The notes under the pieces were generated by a model. The model made no database searches. It had not been told where the DNA came from and saw nothing but the letters and a program-made list of their open reading frames with translations. Made by a program: the position numbers and the translations under genes. A DNA stretch of 20,000 bases, taken from contig JAHBMJ010004928.1 in the NCBI GenBank assembly GCA_018398765.1, forward strand, positions 28,748 to 48,747, given 5' to 3'. Source of the DNA: Chromera velia. Taxonomy: Eukaryota; Sar; Chromeraceae. Of this stretch, positions 11,127-17,342 are shown piece by piece (positions within the stretch are counted from its first letter, which is position 1; each line of letters starts with the position of its first letter).

Positions 11127-11787
11127 GCACACACGCACACACGCACGCACCCACTCACGCACGCGCCCGTCGGCACACATCATTACCAACCACAAAAGCA
11201 CGGAAGCACACACAACCAGTCCCACACATCCGACGCAAAGAGTTTGGCTCTTCTCACTTTTCTCCCTTCCCTTTGTCCGCGTTTTGTAGAGATCGACAAA
11301 CACACAATGGCACGCTCCTCCCTGTTCGCCGTTCTCCTCTCCAACGCTTCATGACGCAGGTAACCGCACAAACAAGTCAGGATTCAAAACGTGTAGGCGC
11401 ACCATGATTGTAGACAACCAAAAGATTCTAAGGAATTGTGCCGACCCGCCTGTCAGAGAGTCCCTCCGTCCGTCCACTGAAGTCAGACACCCTACACCAG
11501 TCAGTCAGTCAGTCAGTCAGTCAATCAAGAATTGAGTTCCAACATGCGGTGACGCACACACGAATGCGGAGTACTGCGCTGAGGAGTGTTCTAGCAAAAG
11601 GCTGGAAAGCTGGTTGCAGCCACCCAAATAAATTGGCTTACATGCAGGTACACGAATGTAGACGGATGGACAACAACATGCAGCAATGGCTTTCTTTCGC
11701 TAGGTTTCACTTGCGTGCTCACTTACTCATGAGGAGGCCACAGAGGATGGCCACAGCCCCCGACCACTTCATCGGCCGGACCCTCAT
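182..11787 (-). CDS. Gene A: multi-exon divergent ankyrin-repeat protein (3' part outside window)
   Basis: Spliced coding region read right to left; 19 predicted exons listed separately. Proposed exon spans: 11787-11727, 11027-10408, 9935-9843, 9463-9346, 8840-7901, 7692-7058, 6799-6724, 6642-6532, 6373-6229, 5865-5657, 5344-5221, 4798-4494, 4068-3952, 3809-3714, 2687-2564, 2120-2025, 1756-1604, 1332-794, 518-182. Every junction keeps phase with GT-AG ends. Seen: repeated ankyrin-type units (A/L-rich helix pairs separated by D/N/G turns), the clearest spanning exons 10-11 (GMAPLHAAAISGNLEAAKRL, then GADPTLRDVDGRTILHH). Known of the family: ankyrin repeats form protein-binding scaffolds and have no catalytic activity. 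Inferred: a large scaffold or adaptor protein; partner unknown. The start is chosen because the long exon 2 frame contains no Met and joins in phase to an upstream ATG exon. An in-frame TGA in exon 5 is unexplained. No orthologue recognised. Confidence 0.7.
794..1332 (-). CDS. Gene A exon 18: long helical and acidic exon
   Basis: The acceptor is a pure TG repeat ending gtgtgtgcag|AGT. About 180 codons: LMAQLIGFGARLSPSALQAF, then HHGGDRNWFQFIAGIHLLGS (ankyrin-like G-x-H-L-L-G), an acidic region (PEEGEGEPVPLSESE), and ACIEMSKALDEEAFRVMANK. The donor AAACC|GTAAGC is strong, phase 2. A TAA follows in frame at 790-792, so the gene could end here, but the downstream exon 19 is clearly coding and phase-matched. 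Confidence 0.75.
1335..1367. repeat. (CA)n microsatellite forming a 3' splice site
   Basis: On the gene A strand it reads (TG)n ending directly in the cag of the exon 18 acceptor, so the repeat takes the place of the pyrimidine tract. Confidence 0.9.
1604..1756 (-). CDS. Gene A exon 17
   Basis: The acceptor cactttttccttttgtggtcgtgcag|CAC is one of the best in the gene. 51 codons, phase 0: HSPMDPYRADAFSAARESSS, then GWAGSVRSEGEEGSADLFVD and a short tail to DRM. The PYRADAFSAARE part may be the first helix of a degenerate ankyrin unit. The donor ATG|GTCAGA is weak; the frame runs on to 1511. Confidence 0.6.
2025..2120 (-). CDS. Gene A exon 16
   Basis: Acceptor gcgccgtccatgcag|ATG. Exactly 32 codons, phase 0 to phase 0: MMLWHGLSRGKKDLSAA then a helix ending HCLEQLLLNE. 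The final EQLLLNE resembles the second helix of an ankyrin unit. The donor GAG|GTCGGT opens into GTCG/GTCA tetranucleotides inside the intron. Confidence 0.65.
2564..2687 (-). CDS. Gene A exon 15: ankyrin repeat
   Basis: It reads EVFGAVRDF, then VYVANGGGWTPFGLSLAMG and KHMALFR: G-G-W-T-P-F-x-L-S-L-A is a clear ankyrin first helix. Two acceptors 11 nt apart are possible, ccatgccacag (start 2698, phase 0) and gagggcaccag (start 2687, phase 2); the second matches exon 14. The donor CGG|GTCCGT is phase 0 and begins a short GTCC repeat. Confidence 0.7.
2688..3713 (-). other. Intron of gene A, about 1 kb
   Basis: Gene-free on both strands as far as I can read. It contains a tandem 12-mer (ggatggagggaa, twice, at 3519-3542) within a GTGAGTG-rich plus-strand stretch. 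Open frames here are short, without splice-site support or an ankyrin pattern. A missed exon is possible because of the length. Confidence 0.5.
3714..3809 (-). CDS. Gene A exon 14: ankyrin turn and first helix
   Basis: The acceptor cctcgtcccgtcctctcag|G is excellent. It reads YILRQPFGVSRQDQD then SHGGALMAPPASAAEN; D-S-H-G-G-A-L-M-A fits the ankyrin turn and first helix. The donor AA|GTGAGTGAG is phase 2. The intron that follows, down to 2688, is about 1 kb, so another exon there cannot be excluded. Confidence 0.75.
3952..4068 (-). CDS. Gene A exon 13: ankyrin repeat
   Basis: Acceptor gaatgaatgcag|C. With the previous phase 2 bases it reads SYRDGDGNSLLAWAVVED then LPGAVGRLVSRQQM. D-G-D-G-N-S-L-L-A-W-A is a good ankyrin turn plus first helix; GAVGRLV is the second helix. 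The donor AG|GTAGGTC is strong, phase 2. The next intron is short (142 nt). Confidence 0.8.
4423..4468. repeat. (GACT)n microsatellite
   Basis: About eleven GACT units with one variant (GACC). It lies about 25 nt inside the intron that follows gene A exon 12, read as (AGTC)n on the gene strand. Confidence 0.9.
4494..4798 (-). CDS. Gene A exon 12: ankyrin helix and insert
   Basis: Acceptor gactgcatgttgcag|GAG, phase 0. It reads EDHNVYKLAADMILSFGG, continuing the unit begun in exon 11, then an acidic loop (ENTKEEDDYG), a Ser-rich and basic insert, and FLERAMTCVRYLHIDPD at the end. The donor AG|GTAGGT is strong, phase 2. The insert between the helices is longer than in normal ankyrin repeats. 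Confidence 0.8.
5221..5344 (-). CDS. Gene A exon 11: canonical ankyrin repeat
   Basis: The acceptor gcgcttcctttgtcacccag|T has a strong pyrimidine tract. After the split AGT codon it reads GNLEAAKRLIEYGADPTLRD then VDGRTILHHVDRT. All hallmark positions are present: the G-x-L-E-A-A-K-R-L-I helix, the Y-G-A-D-P turn, and D-G-R-T-x-L-H-H opening the next unit. The donor GAA|GTACGT is phase 0; a GTGAGT donor 4 nt further on is an alternative in phase 1. This is the most secure coding evidence for gene A. Confidence 0.9.
5657..5865 (-). CDS. Gene A exon 10: start of the best ankyrin repeat
   Basis: Acceptor gtgcacgtgcag|ATT, phase 0. It reads ILKWTMRREMEAGLEEM, a basic Ser/Arg-rich stretch, then GGCSGMAPLHAAAI ending at the consensus donor AG|GTACGG in phase 2. 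APLHAAA is the canonical first helix of an ankyrin repeat, and it is completed only by splicing to exon 11. The frame stays open past the donor, but that read-through loses the repeat. Confidence 0.8.
6229..6373 (-). CDS. Gene A exon 9: ankyrin second helix and linker
   Basis: Acceptor cgtgccccttgtgcag|G. It reads HHAALGSVRILSEVLKM, the A-A-x-G-x-V-x-I-L pattern of an ankyrin helix pair, followed by a charged linker (DAMREASKSDQEDGGRAS) and LPFMNTIHRHE. The donor is GAG|GTCCGC, phase 0. The phase 0 reading of this exon hits TAG within seven codons, which fixes the frame. Confidence 0.6.
6532..6642 (-). CDS. Gene A exon 8: ankyrin-like exon after an 81-nt intron
   Basis: The acceptor ttgcacttctctgtcgaag|T follows a pyrimidine-rich run and matches phase 2. 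It reads ASSCMHSVETDGFMQG and then FDFSETLIILCAYEE, a good ankyrin first helix. The best donor by consensus is GAG|GTGTGT (phase 0), but the next exon needs phase 2, so GAGGT|GTGTGA is used. The intron separating it from exon 7 is only 81 nt. A different acceptor at gatgcag (6599) gives either the wrong phase or a TGA. Confidence 0.45.
6724..6799 (-). CDS. Gene A exon 7: ankyrin unit
   Basis: Acceptor actcatctcctag|CT and donor CTCT|GTGAGTG. With the phase 1 base from exon 6 it reads TALLCTNAERKLLSWE then PNAHNGCGAL, which fits the ankyrin pattern (T-A-L helix, K-L-L helix, P-N-A turn, G-A-L of the next unit). A later acceptor (aatgcag at about 6776) is possible but loses the TALL helix. Confidence 0.6.
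7058..7692 (-). CDS. Gene A exon 6: charged linker and ankyrin helix
   Basis: About 211 codons. It begins VNPADLPYADLCVFSQFLVL if the acceptor is tactgccgagag|A, with TG-rich sequence upstream; a textbook acceptor at 7620 (ctccgtgcacag|GCC) would start the exon at 7619 but in the wrong phase for the chosen exon 5 donor. The middle is rich in E, R and W (EEYRLRLQLLKETGFFRDF). The end reads STGVSGALTALKLFHE, the first helix of an ankyrin unit that exon 7 completes. The donor A|GTGAGTCG is strong, phase 1. Confidence 0.6.
7713..7788. repeat. Interrupted (CA)n microsatellite
   Basis: Two CA blocks (7713-7734 and 7749-7788) with GCAC and TACA interruptions, in the 208-nt intron between gene A exons 5 and 6. 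Confidence 0.9.
7901..8840 (-). CDS. Gene A exon 5: ankyrin repeats with an in-frame TGA
   Basis: The acceptor is a TG repeat ending gtgcgtgcag. The frame contains several ankyrin-type units: DPVSIVVLHGNATLLREF, a proline run (PPPPPP), FWGGLWPLALASIGC, a segment ending KIKNLLEHY, then TGA at 8224-8226, then FGDVLPLMIARQSYAAS, and later VALVAKFGPETLLRSLMEW. The frame is the same before and after the TGA and is ankyrin-like on both sides. The donor is placed at CCG|GTATTT (phase 2); a stronger GTAAGTGC donor after 7854 is an alternative with a longer exon in phase 1. A 105-nt intron (GTCGAAG to ACGACAG) would remove the TGA but also the repeat residues around it. Confidence 0.6.
8844..8899. repeat. 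(CA)n-(GA)n compound microsatellite
   Basis: CA block at 8844-8871 followed by a GA block at 8873-8899. On the gene A strand it reads (TC)n(TG)n and abuts the exon 5 acceptor at 8841. A further CA block lies at 8994-9021 in the same intron. Confidence 0.9.
9346..9463 (-). CDS. Gene A exon 4 (tentative)
   Basis: Inserted because exon 3 ends in phase 0 while exon 5 needs phase 1. This segment, after an acceptor catgtgcag and before the donor G|GTCGAT, is open for 39 codons plus one base (WLNRGEAESEGLRTAQ, then a stretch ending DRGKAREL) and corrects the phase exactly; the split codon with exon 5 becomes GCT. The pyrimidine tract is poor and no ankyrin motif is visible, so another small exon in 8841-9842 could serve instead. 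Confidence 0.4.
9843..9935 (-). CDS. Gene A exon 3: short charged helical exon
   Basis: Acceptor ttctcttccatcag|GCC and donor GAG|GTATGT are both good. Exactly 31 codons, phase 0 to phase 0: ARNVKEAAEGRKVRS then a segment ending DDEFVKSLFE. The composition is amphipathic and charged, continuing the helix that closes exon 2. One other frame reaches a TGA after a few codons. Confidence 0.6.
9936..10407 (-). other. Intron of gene A with (GA)n repeat
   Basis: 472-nt intron between exons 2 and 3. It holds a GA repeat at 10104-10124, read as (TC)n on the gene strand. No other feature seen. Confidence 0.55.
10408..11027 (-). CDS. Gene A exon 2: acidic Ser/Gly-rich linker ending in an ankyrin-type helix
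   Basis: Acceptor tatctttcctgcag|CT. About 206 codons. The first 150 are low-complexity, rich in S, G, E, P and D (for example SGSGSTSVSASF, EPQEEDEEGLPTSPSSSSFS) and look disordered. The last 50 turn into helix (LYLEFRRALFTGDVQVARQ, where GDVQVARQ matches the second helix of an ankyrin unit). No Met occurs in the frame, so it cannot be a first exon. The donor is placed at GAA|GTCAGT (phase 0) because the next exon is open only in phase 0; the nearby GTACGG donor would give phase 1 and an early stop. Confidence 0.65.
11028..11726 (-). other. First intron of gene A with CA and CAGT repeats
   Basis: 699-nt intron between exons 1 and 2, with (AC)n at 11093-11117 and (CAGT)n at 11498-11524. A 158-codon plus-strand frame (11438-11914) crosses it but includes the tetranucleotide repeat and lacks other support. 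Confidence 0.5.
11727..11787 (-). CDS. Gene A exon 1: start codon and signal-like hydrophobic segment
   Basis: The ATG at 11787 opens a short frame reading MRVRPMKWSGAVAILCGLLM, which ends at a strong donor (A|GTAAGTGAG) in phase 1. Joined to exon 2 it continues T-LSEVGVAVQ. The arrangement is a basic N-region followed by about 12 hydrophobic residues, as in a signal peptide or signal anchor; possible cleavage would fall near SEVGVA. An in-frame TGA lies upstream at about 11831, so the frame cannot extend much further without another intron. The same DNA is also open in another minus frame and on the plus strand, which lowers certainty. Alternative: this is 5' UTR and translation starts at the last ATG, giving MTLSEVG. 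Confidence 0.45.
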
Positions 11788-12305
11788 CAAGTTGCCTCCT
11801 CTGATGAGCTCCGGGAACGTTGGAGTCGATCAGGGCAATATAAAAGAGGCCACCAAATTTGAGGCACCTCTCCACACCTCCATGTGTTCGTCCGTTGAGG
11901 CGCGGTTCAGATGATGAATACCTTTGAATCTGAAGAACGCATGGTTCGCTGGCCCTGTTTGCTTGGAGCCTTTATCAATCTGCTTTCAATGACGTGACGT
12001 ATAAGCTCGACCTCGGCCATCATTGAGTCTCTTTACAGCTGTCCATGGCCCATCGGACGCCACAACACGTACAATACACAAATTATTATTGTAGCCGGTT
12101 GGGGACTGATCTGAATGACAGTTTTAGTTTGAGGTCCGACGACCTAAAGAGTTTGCCTATACAAAAAGGCATGCGTGAATGCAGCTTTGAATCAAAAAAT
12201 CCCATTCAATGATTTGCGCCTCTCAAACCGGCTCCTTTAGTGAGATGCACGTGCTTTCGGGATGCACATAATACCGATACATGCATGCATGACATGCAAT
12301 GATGC

Positions 12306-12338
<33 letters not shown>

Positions 12339-12683
12339 CATGTGCTTCCGAAAATTATTGATCTGTATATTTGTCTTATTAATGAATCGTTCATGAATAT
12401 ACACTTGCATGCAAATGTTACAGATCCACACACAACGATTTCTCCTCCTCACTGATCGAGTGTGGCGTTTCTTGGCCGCTTTCGATCATCGAAAGAAAGA
12501 AGTGAAGGTCTGCCGGTCAGATGGTTCCTTCTCGAAAGAGCTGGGCAAAGATATGCAAAGATGCTTTTGAACAGGCGAGTCGATACATACATTCTTCCTT
12601 CTGACCGCATGCCACTTCACTGAGCAACACCAAGATCGACCCATTGGGGGTACCTCAAACGCGGACTTTGCAGATTCAGACTA
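11788..12683. promoter_or_regulatory. Divergent intergenic region between genes A and B
   Basis: About 0.9 kb between the two predicted start codons, which point away from each other, so both promoters and 5' UTRs should lie here. Contents: a block (about 11730-12060) open in several frames on both strands; a 55-residue plus-strand frame at 12045-12212; ATG-rich palindromic sequence (acatgcatgcatg, about 12280); and an (AT)n run at 12312-12338. I see no certain core promoter motif, and 12340-12683 shows nothing else. An upstream non-coding or coding exon of either gene could also lie here. Confidence 0.5.
12312..12338. repeat. (AT)n microsatellite
   Basis: About thirteen AT units, the only pure AT repeat in the window, in the divergent intergenic region. 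Confidence 0.95.
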
Positions 12684-13311
12684 ATGGCATCTCCTCCAGC
12701 GAAAGCGAATGCAGCCACAGCGAGGGGAGTGCCCGCTCGCGCCGCCGCAGAGGACAGATGGGAAAAGGCGATGCGACGCACAACAGGAAGTTTCTTCGCG
12801 AAGCCGAAAACAAGCTCCTTTGCCTTCGGAGAAAGCATCACACATCAAGGGGGGAAAACAAGTAGAAAGTCCAAGAAGCGACAGGGAAAAGGCGAGCCTG
12901 ACGATTTGCTCAGTGCAGCCGCAAAGACGCTGACCAAATGGACACCTCTGTTCTCGATCAACGAGAACAAGAGGAAACCCGAAAAAGAAAGGGACGGACC
13001 CAACAATAAAGGATTGCATGGTTCTGTAGACAATTTACGGTTGTTCTCCCTCACAGCTTCGTCTGCCTTTGAATTTTCCAAAAAAATAGAGAAGCACGAC
13101 TCCACTGCGTTGGGATACGTGTATGGGGGGCCTGTTGAGGAAGAGCAGAAGTTTCTCTTCCTCAGCACAAAGGAGGAACAGGCTGCCAGAATTGCTCAAC
13201 AAAGAAGAAGTTCAGTTGTGTATGGAGAGCGCAGGCTGAGTGAACTGGAGGCAGGGGTGGTGATGGGAGTGGGCGGTCCAATCCCAAACGAGAAAGTTGC
13301 GTCTGCCGACG
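12684..13311 (+). CDS. Gene B exon 1
   Basis: The ATG at 12684 gives MASPPAKANAATARGVPARA, then a Lys/Arg/Ser-rich region and FLFLSTKEEQAARIAQQRRS followed by RRLSELEAGVVMGVGG. The donor G|GTCAGC is phase 1 and joins the next exon as a GAT codon. The frame remains open upstream of the ATG to about 12674, where a possible acceptor (ctttgcag) lies, so this could be an internal exon. The read-through past 13311 is Cys/Pro/Ser-rich and looks intronic. Confidence 0.7.
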
Positions 13312-16112
13312 GTCAGCACCTCCTATTCCCGACTATCTGCCGACCTTCAATGTTGTTTTGCGAAGTGAAAACAAAATTGGTTTTCCCCTCCATCTGTGAA
13401 TGTATCACACACCGGCCCCTTCTCCAATCGCGGGTCTTGTTCCATTCTTGCGTGCGTTCCCTTCCACAGTCTAGCTGCATGCGTGACATGGGGTCGTTGA
13501 ATTGCTCGTGCAATCCCCGACCTAAATTTTTGAGGAGATGGGAAGAAGGTCTTCCTCCTCCCTCCCCCCTCCCGTCCTCCTTTCCTCTCTCCATCTTCCA
13601 TTCTCTTCCTTCCTGACTACCTTGCTTCGCCCCGTCATTGCCTGTTTGCAATTCTTGAAGTGCATTTCAGCTGTCTACCAGTCATAGTTCTTTTTCTCTT
13701 CGCATTCGCGTGTATTCGTGCGGGTGGTACTGCTCTGCATCATTCTTGGCCGTCTGCCCGTCTATCTGCGCAGTCACAGAGAGCGCATTTTTGCCAGTCT
13801 CACCGCATGTCAGTTCACGTCTCTTTGCTCTCACCATTTAATTTCCCATGTTCTTGCCTGTTGAGAACCAAATTTGATTGCGTGCTTTCCCCTCTGTACA
13901 GATGAGAGAAGCGACACGGCTTCAAGTGAGGAGCTTCAGGCCGTTCCAGTTTCGGAAAGTGGAGGTTCAGTGGCGGACCGTCAGCCACGAGCGGCGCCCC
14001 GACAGAGAGCTCAGCGGGATGCAGGAGGACAGACAGGGGCAGACACCAGCAACAACGTCGGACCAGCAGCAGCAAGAAGATGGACAAAGACAAAAGCAGC
14101 ACGAGCAGCAGTAGAGCACAAAGGGTCCTTTGCCGCTTCGCGAGACGCTGTGAATCAAAAAAGAAGAAGAAGAACAGAAAATTCGGTTTCTGCCTCTTCA
14201 GTCGAAAATCAAATGTCAAACATCCCTCCACAGGGGAGAGAAATGACGAAGAAGACCGGAGCTGTGGATCTGTCAGAAGTTCCTGCAGGTCTTCTTTCCT
14301 GTCTTGCTGCCCCCCCTCGAGAGGACAGGCAGGGTGTGTGTGAAGTGACAAGCACATCTGTAGAGCCTGCCCCTCCCGACTACAGGACTCTTCTTGAGGA
14401 GGTCGAAGCCGGTTGGCGTGCAGGTGTGGGCACGTCAGCCGACTTCCGCGCCTCCTCCCCTACAGTTCAGAGAAGGCGGGCCCTCCAACTATTGGTCGAG
14501 GCGGCACGGGTGTCAAAGGCCCAGAATAAGAATGGGCCTCGGAAGGTGAACATAAGAGAGGGAGAGCAGTTAGAACTTTTAGATGAGGCTGACATTGAAA
14601 AAACAAAACTTTTTGAGCTGTCCCCCTCCCACCCTGAAGAGCGTTTGACCCGCTCGTCCCCCTTCGCGCTGTCTCCTCCGAAGTCCCCGGACGGCAAAAT
14701 TCAATGTTGTGACGGCAAACAGCCCCCTCTTCGAGCTGCCTCTGCCATAGAGCTCAGCCTGGTGCCCCCTTCCGGATCGCCCCCACGGAAGTTCCACTTG
14801 CGATCAACAGCTTTCAGTCTGGAGAGGAACCCGGGGAAGCGGCAAGAAAGACGATGCCCAGAAAATGCCGAAAAGGTACGGCATCTGCAGGAAGGGAAAG
14901 ACAATGAGGACAAAGAGACAGAAAAGAAAGGCAGCGCAAAAGCAGAAAAGGACTCTGATTTCTTCAGAGTCCGCGTCCCCTTGAGGTCCAAAGCCGTCTC
15001 GCATCGACACCGGAACCTTTTGCCCTCCGTCCCTCTGTCCATTCAACCACCCGACCGTGACCTGATCTCCCACAGAAGCACCCTGCCTAGTACCTCAACT
15101 GCCCTTCCCCTGAGTGAACTTTTTTTCTGGGCAGCCACGCAGGCTCAGCAGAGGATGGGCATGTTTACAGACCTTGGACAGTTCTCTGACGAGGCAGCAA
15201 GGACGAGAAGGAAAGAGCTCGAGCAGACGGTTGAAAGGGTCAGTCAGGGCTTTGCAAGTGCCTATCACTCTGCGAACGCGGACTGCAGTCCCTCTAGTTT
15301 TCTTGTCCTTTTCCCGTTTTGCCTCTTTCACCCTTGAAAGAAAGCCCGATGAATGTTCTCTTGGCTGTCCGCTCAGAAAGGGGACTCGGGCTCAAGGGAC
15401 TGATCTTGTTGAACTGGAAAGATGTCTTTTGGTCGCAGATCTGTCAACACAGGGGGTCCCCCATTGTTCTATTCTGATTGCAAAGTCCATCTTCCCCATC
15501 AATGATAAGCCTCTCTGGCACAACTCGAAAGATCGAAGGATTCCTTTACTGTTCAATTCCATTTCCTCTGGCTTCCTGATGCACGGAATGAGGGAGAGAT
15601 GAGCTGAAATGCTGTCTGAATCATTTTGCAAGTGACTGACCGCCCAACTGATTCTTGCATAGGTGGCTTATTAAACTGACAGGCTGATCGACTGGTTGGT
15701 TGATTGATTGATTGCGTGATCGATTGCAGATTCAAGCGAGGGCGCCTACTGAGACTGTCCCTGATGAGGTTTTGGATCTATGGTTACTCAGAATGGTCAA
15801 GACCGACTTCGCCGTCGACGCTATCGTGACTTTACATCAGAAGAGCCTTCGGGCAAAAACGGTGTGTGGGTGGGAGGGCGAGTTAGCGGTCTGATCGCGT
15901 TTGACGTTGGGTCGCGTGGAAGGAGAGAGAGAGAGAGAGAGAAAGAGATAGAGGTATATGTCTAACGAGAGAGAGACAAAGTGAGAGGCAGACAGACAAA
16001 GAGGCCTACGGACAAAGACCTCGAAAGACAAGCAGATGTGGACATTCAGACAGACGCGCGGACAGTCCGTCAGGCAGACAGTACGATGAGCCACTCAGTT
16101 CAGGCAGGCAAG

Positions 16113-16143
<31 letters not shown>

Positions 16144-17310
16144 AAGGGCAGGCAGGCAGGCAGGCGGTGAGCACAATGGCAGACAGATGGGCAGACCAAA
16201 ATCTGCGGGAATGGTGCGTTCTGAATCCACTTCTTGCTTCAGCAGCTCTTCAACTGATCTTGATCATACTGACAGCCCCCCCTTTGTCTTGTTGAAACTC
16301 CGCTAGAGAAAGTTCATGTTTCAATTACACCACACGGGTACACACGCATCGCCTCTCTGCGTCCACCTGTCGCGAGGTTTTGCGCTTTCTTTTCTTTCGA
16401 GTTCATGATTTTCTTTAGTCGCTCACAGGCTTCGCAGTTTCGCAATGGAATAAAACTTCATATCCATGTCACAGAGCTGTTCATTCGATTCTTTGAACGT
16501 CTTGGTCTGCTTCTCCTCACCCACTGATGGCTGCAGTTGGATGACCTCTTGGCCATGCTCGGCGACTGTGAGCATTTCACGAAAGTCAACGCAGTGCTCC
16601 GAATGCTCCTCGCTAGAACGGAAGAAGTGGAGGATCTTCTGAGGGACAACTCGGCTGTCGTTGACGTCAGTAAGTCGACTAGTCAGGTAGTCGGACAGGC
16701 TCAATCAGTCAGTGGACCCCTTTAAATGCAGTCGTGCAAATACCCTCAGGACCGCAAAGGAGTCTGCTTGCCTGCCTGCCTTGCTTTTGTCATGCATGCA
16801 CCCCTGTCAGCATCTTCTGAAAAACCTGAAGAAAGTTTCTGCACTACATGAATGAGAATACGTGTGCGTTGTGAATCGAAAAAACGCGCCCCCGCCGTGC
16901 ATGTACATGACGGACTGACTACATGCAGGCCATGAAGAACCTGCCCTCTGCAAAGAAGATGGAGACTAATACAGAATGCGTTTTCATACAAAAAAATAAA
17001 AAAATTCTGTATGAAAATAAATACATGCAGGCCATGAAGAACCTGCCCTCTGCAAAGAAGATGGAGACGATGGACAGACTTGCGCAGGCTCTTGGGTCTC
17101 TGCGCAGAACGAACAGAAGATCCTCCGTGGAGGTGGACGAGAAGAGGCAGTCCTATGTCAGAGCGATGAACGAGGACTCAGGTCTGTCTGTCTGTCTGCC
17201 TGTCTCACTGTCTGTCTCTCTGTCTGTCTGTCTGTCTGCCTGTCTTACTGTCTGTCTCTCTGTCTGTCTGTCTGTCTGTCTGACTGTCTGTCTGTCGGCT
17301 GGCTCTCTTG

Positions 17311-17342
<32 letters not shown>

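Noticed and set aside
11438-11914. Plus-strand frame of 158 codons
   Set aside because: Its first third is CAGT repeat sequence, no splice context supports it, and it lies opposite the gene A start; kept only as part of the multi-frame block finding.
15239-15339. Continuation of gene B exon 2 to a stop after FPFCLFHP
   Set aside because: The tail is repeat-free but unlike the preceding sequence; the donor at 15239 joins in phase to a clearly coding exon 3.
16101-16295. Gln/Ala/Gly/Arg frame over the CAGG repeat
   Set aside because: Tetranucleotide repeat inside intron 3 of gene B; exons 3 and 4 join in phase without it.
16920-17300. CRISPR-like array from direct repeats and GTCT units
   Set aside because: Only two 47-bp copies with one spacer, inside a eukaryotic gene; the GTCT run is a microsatellite.
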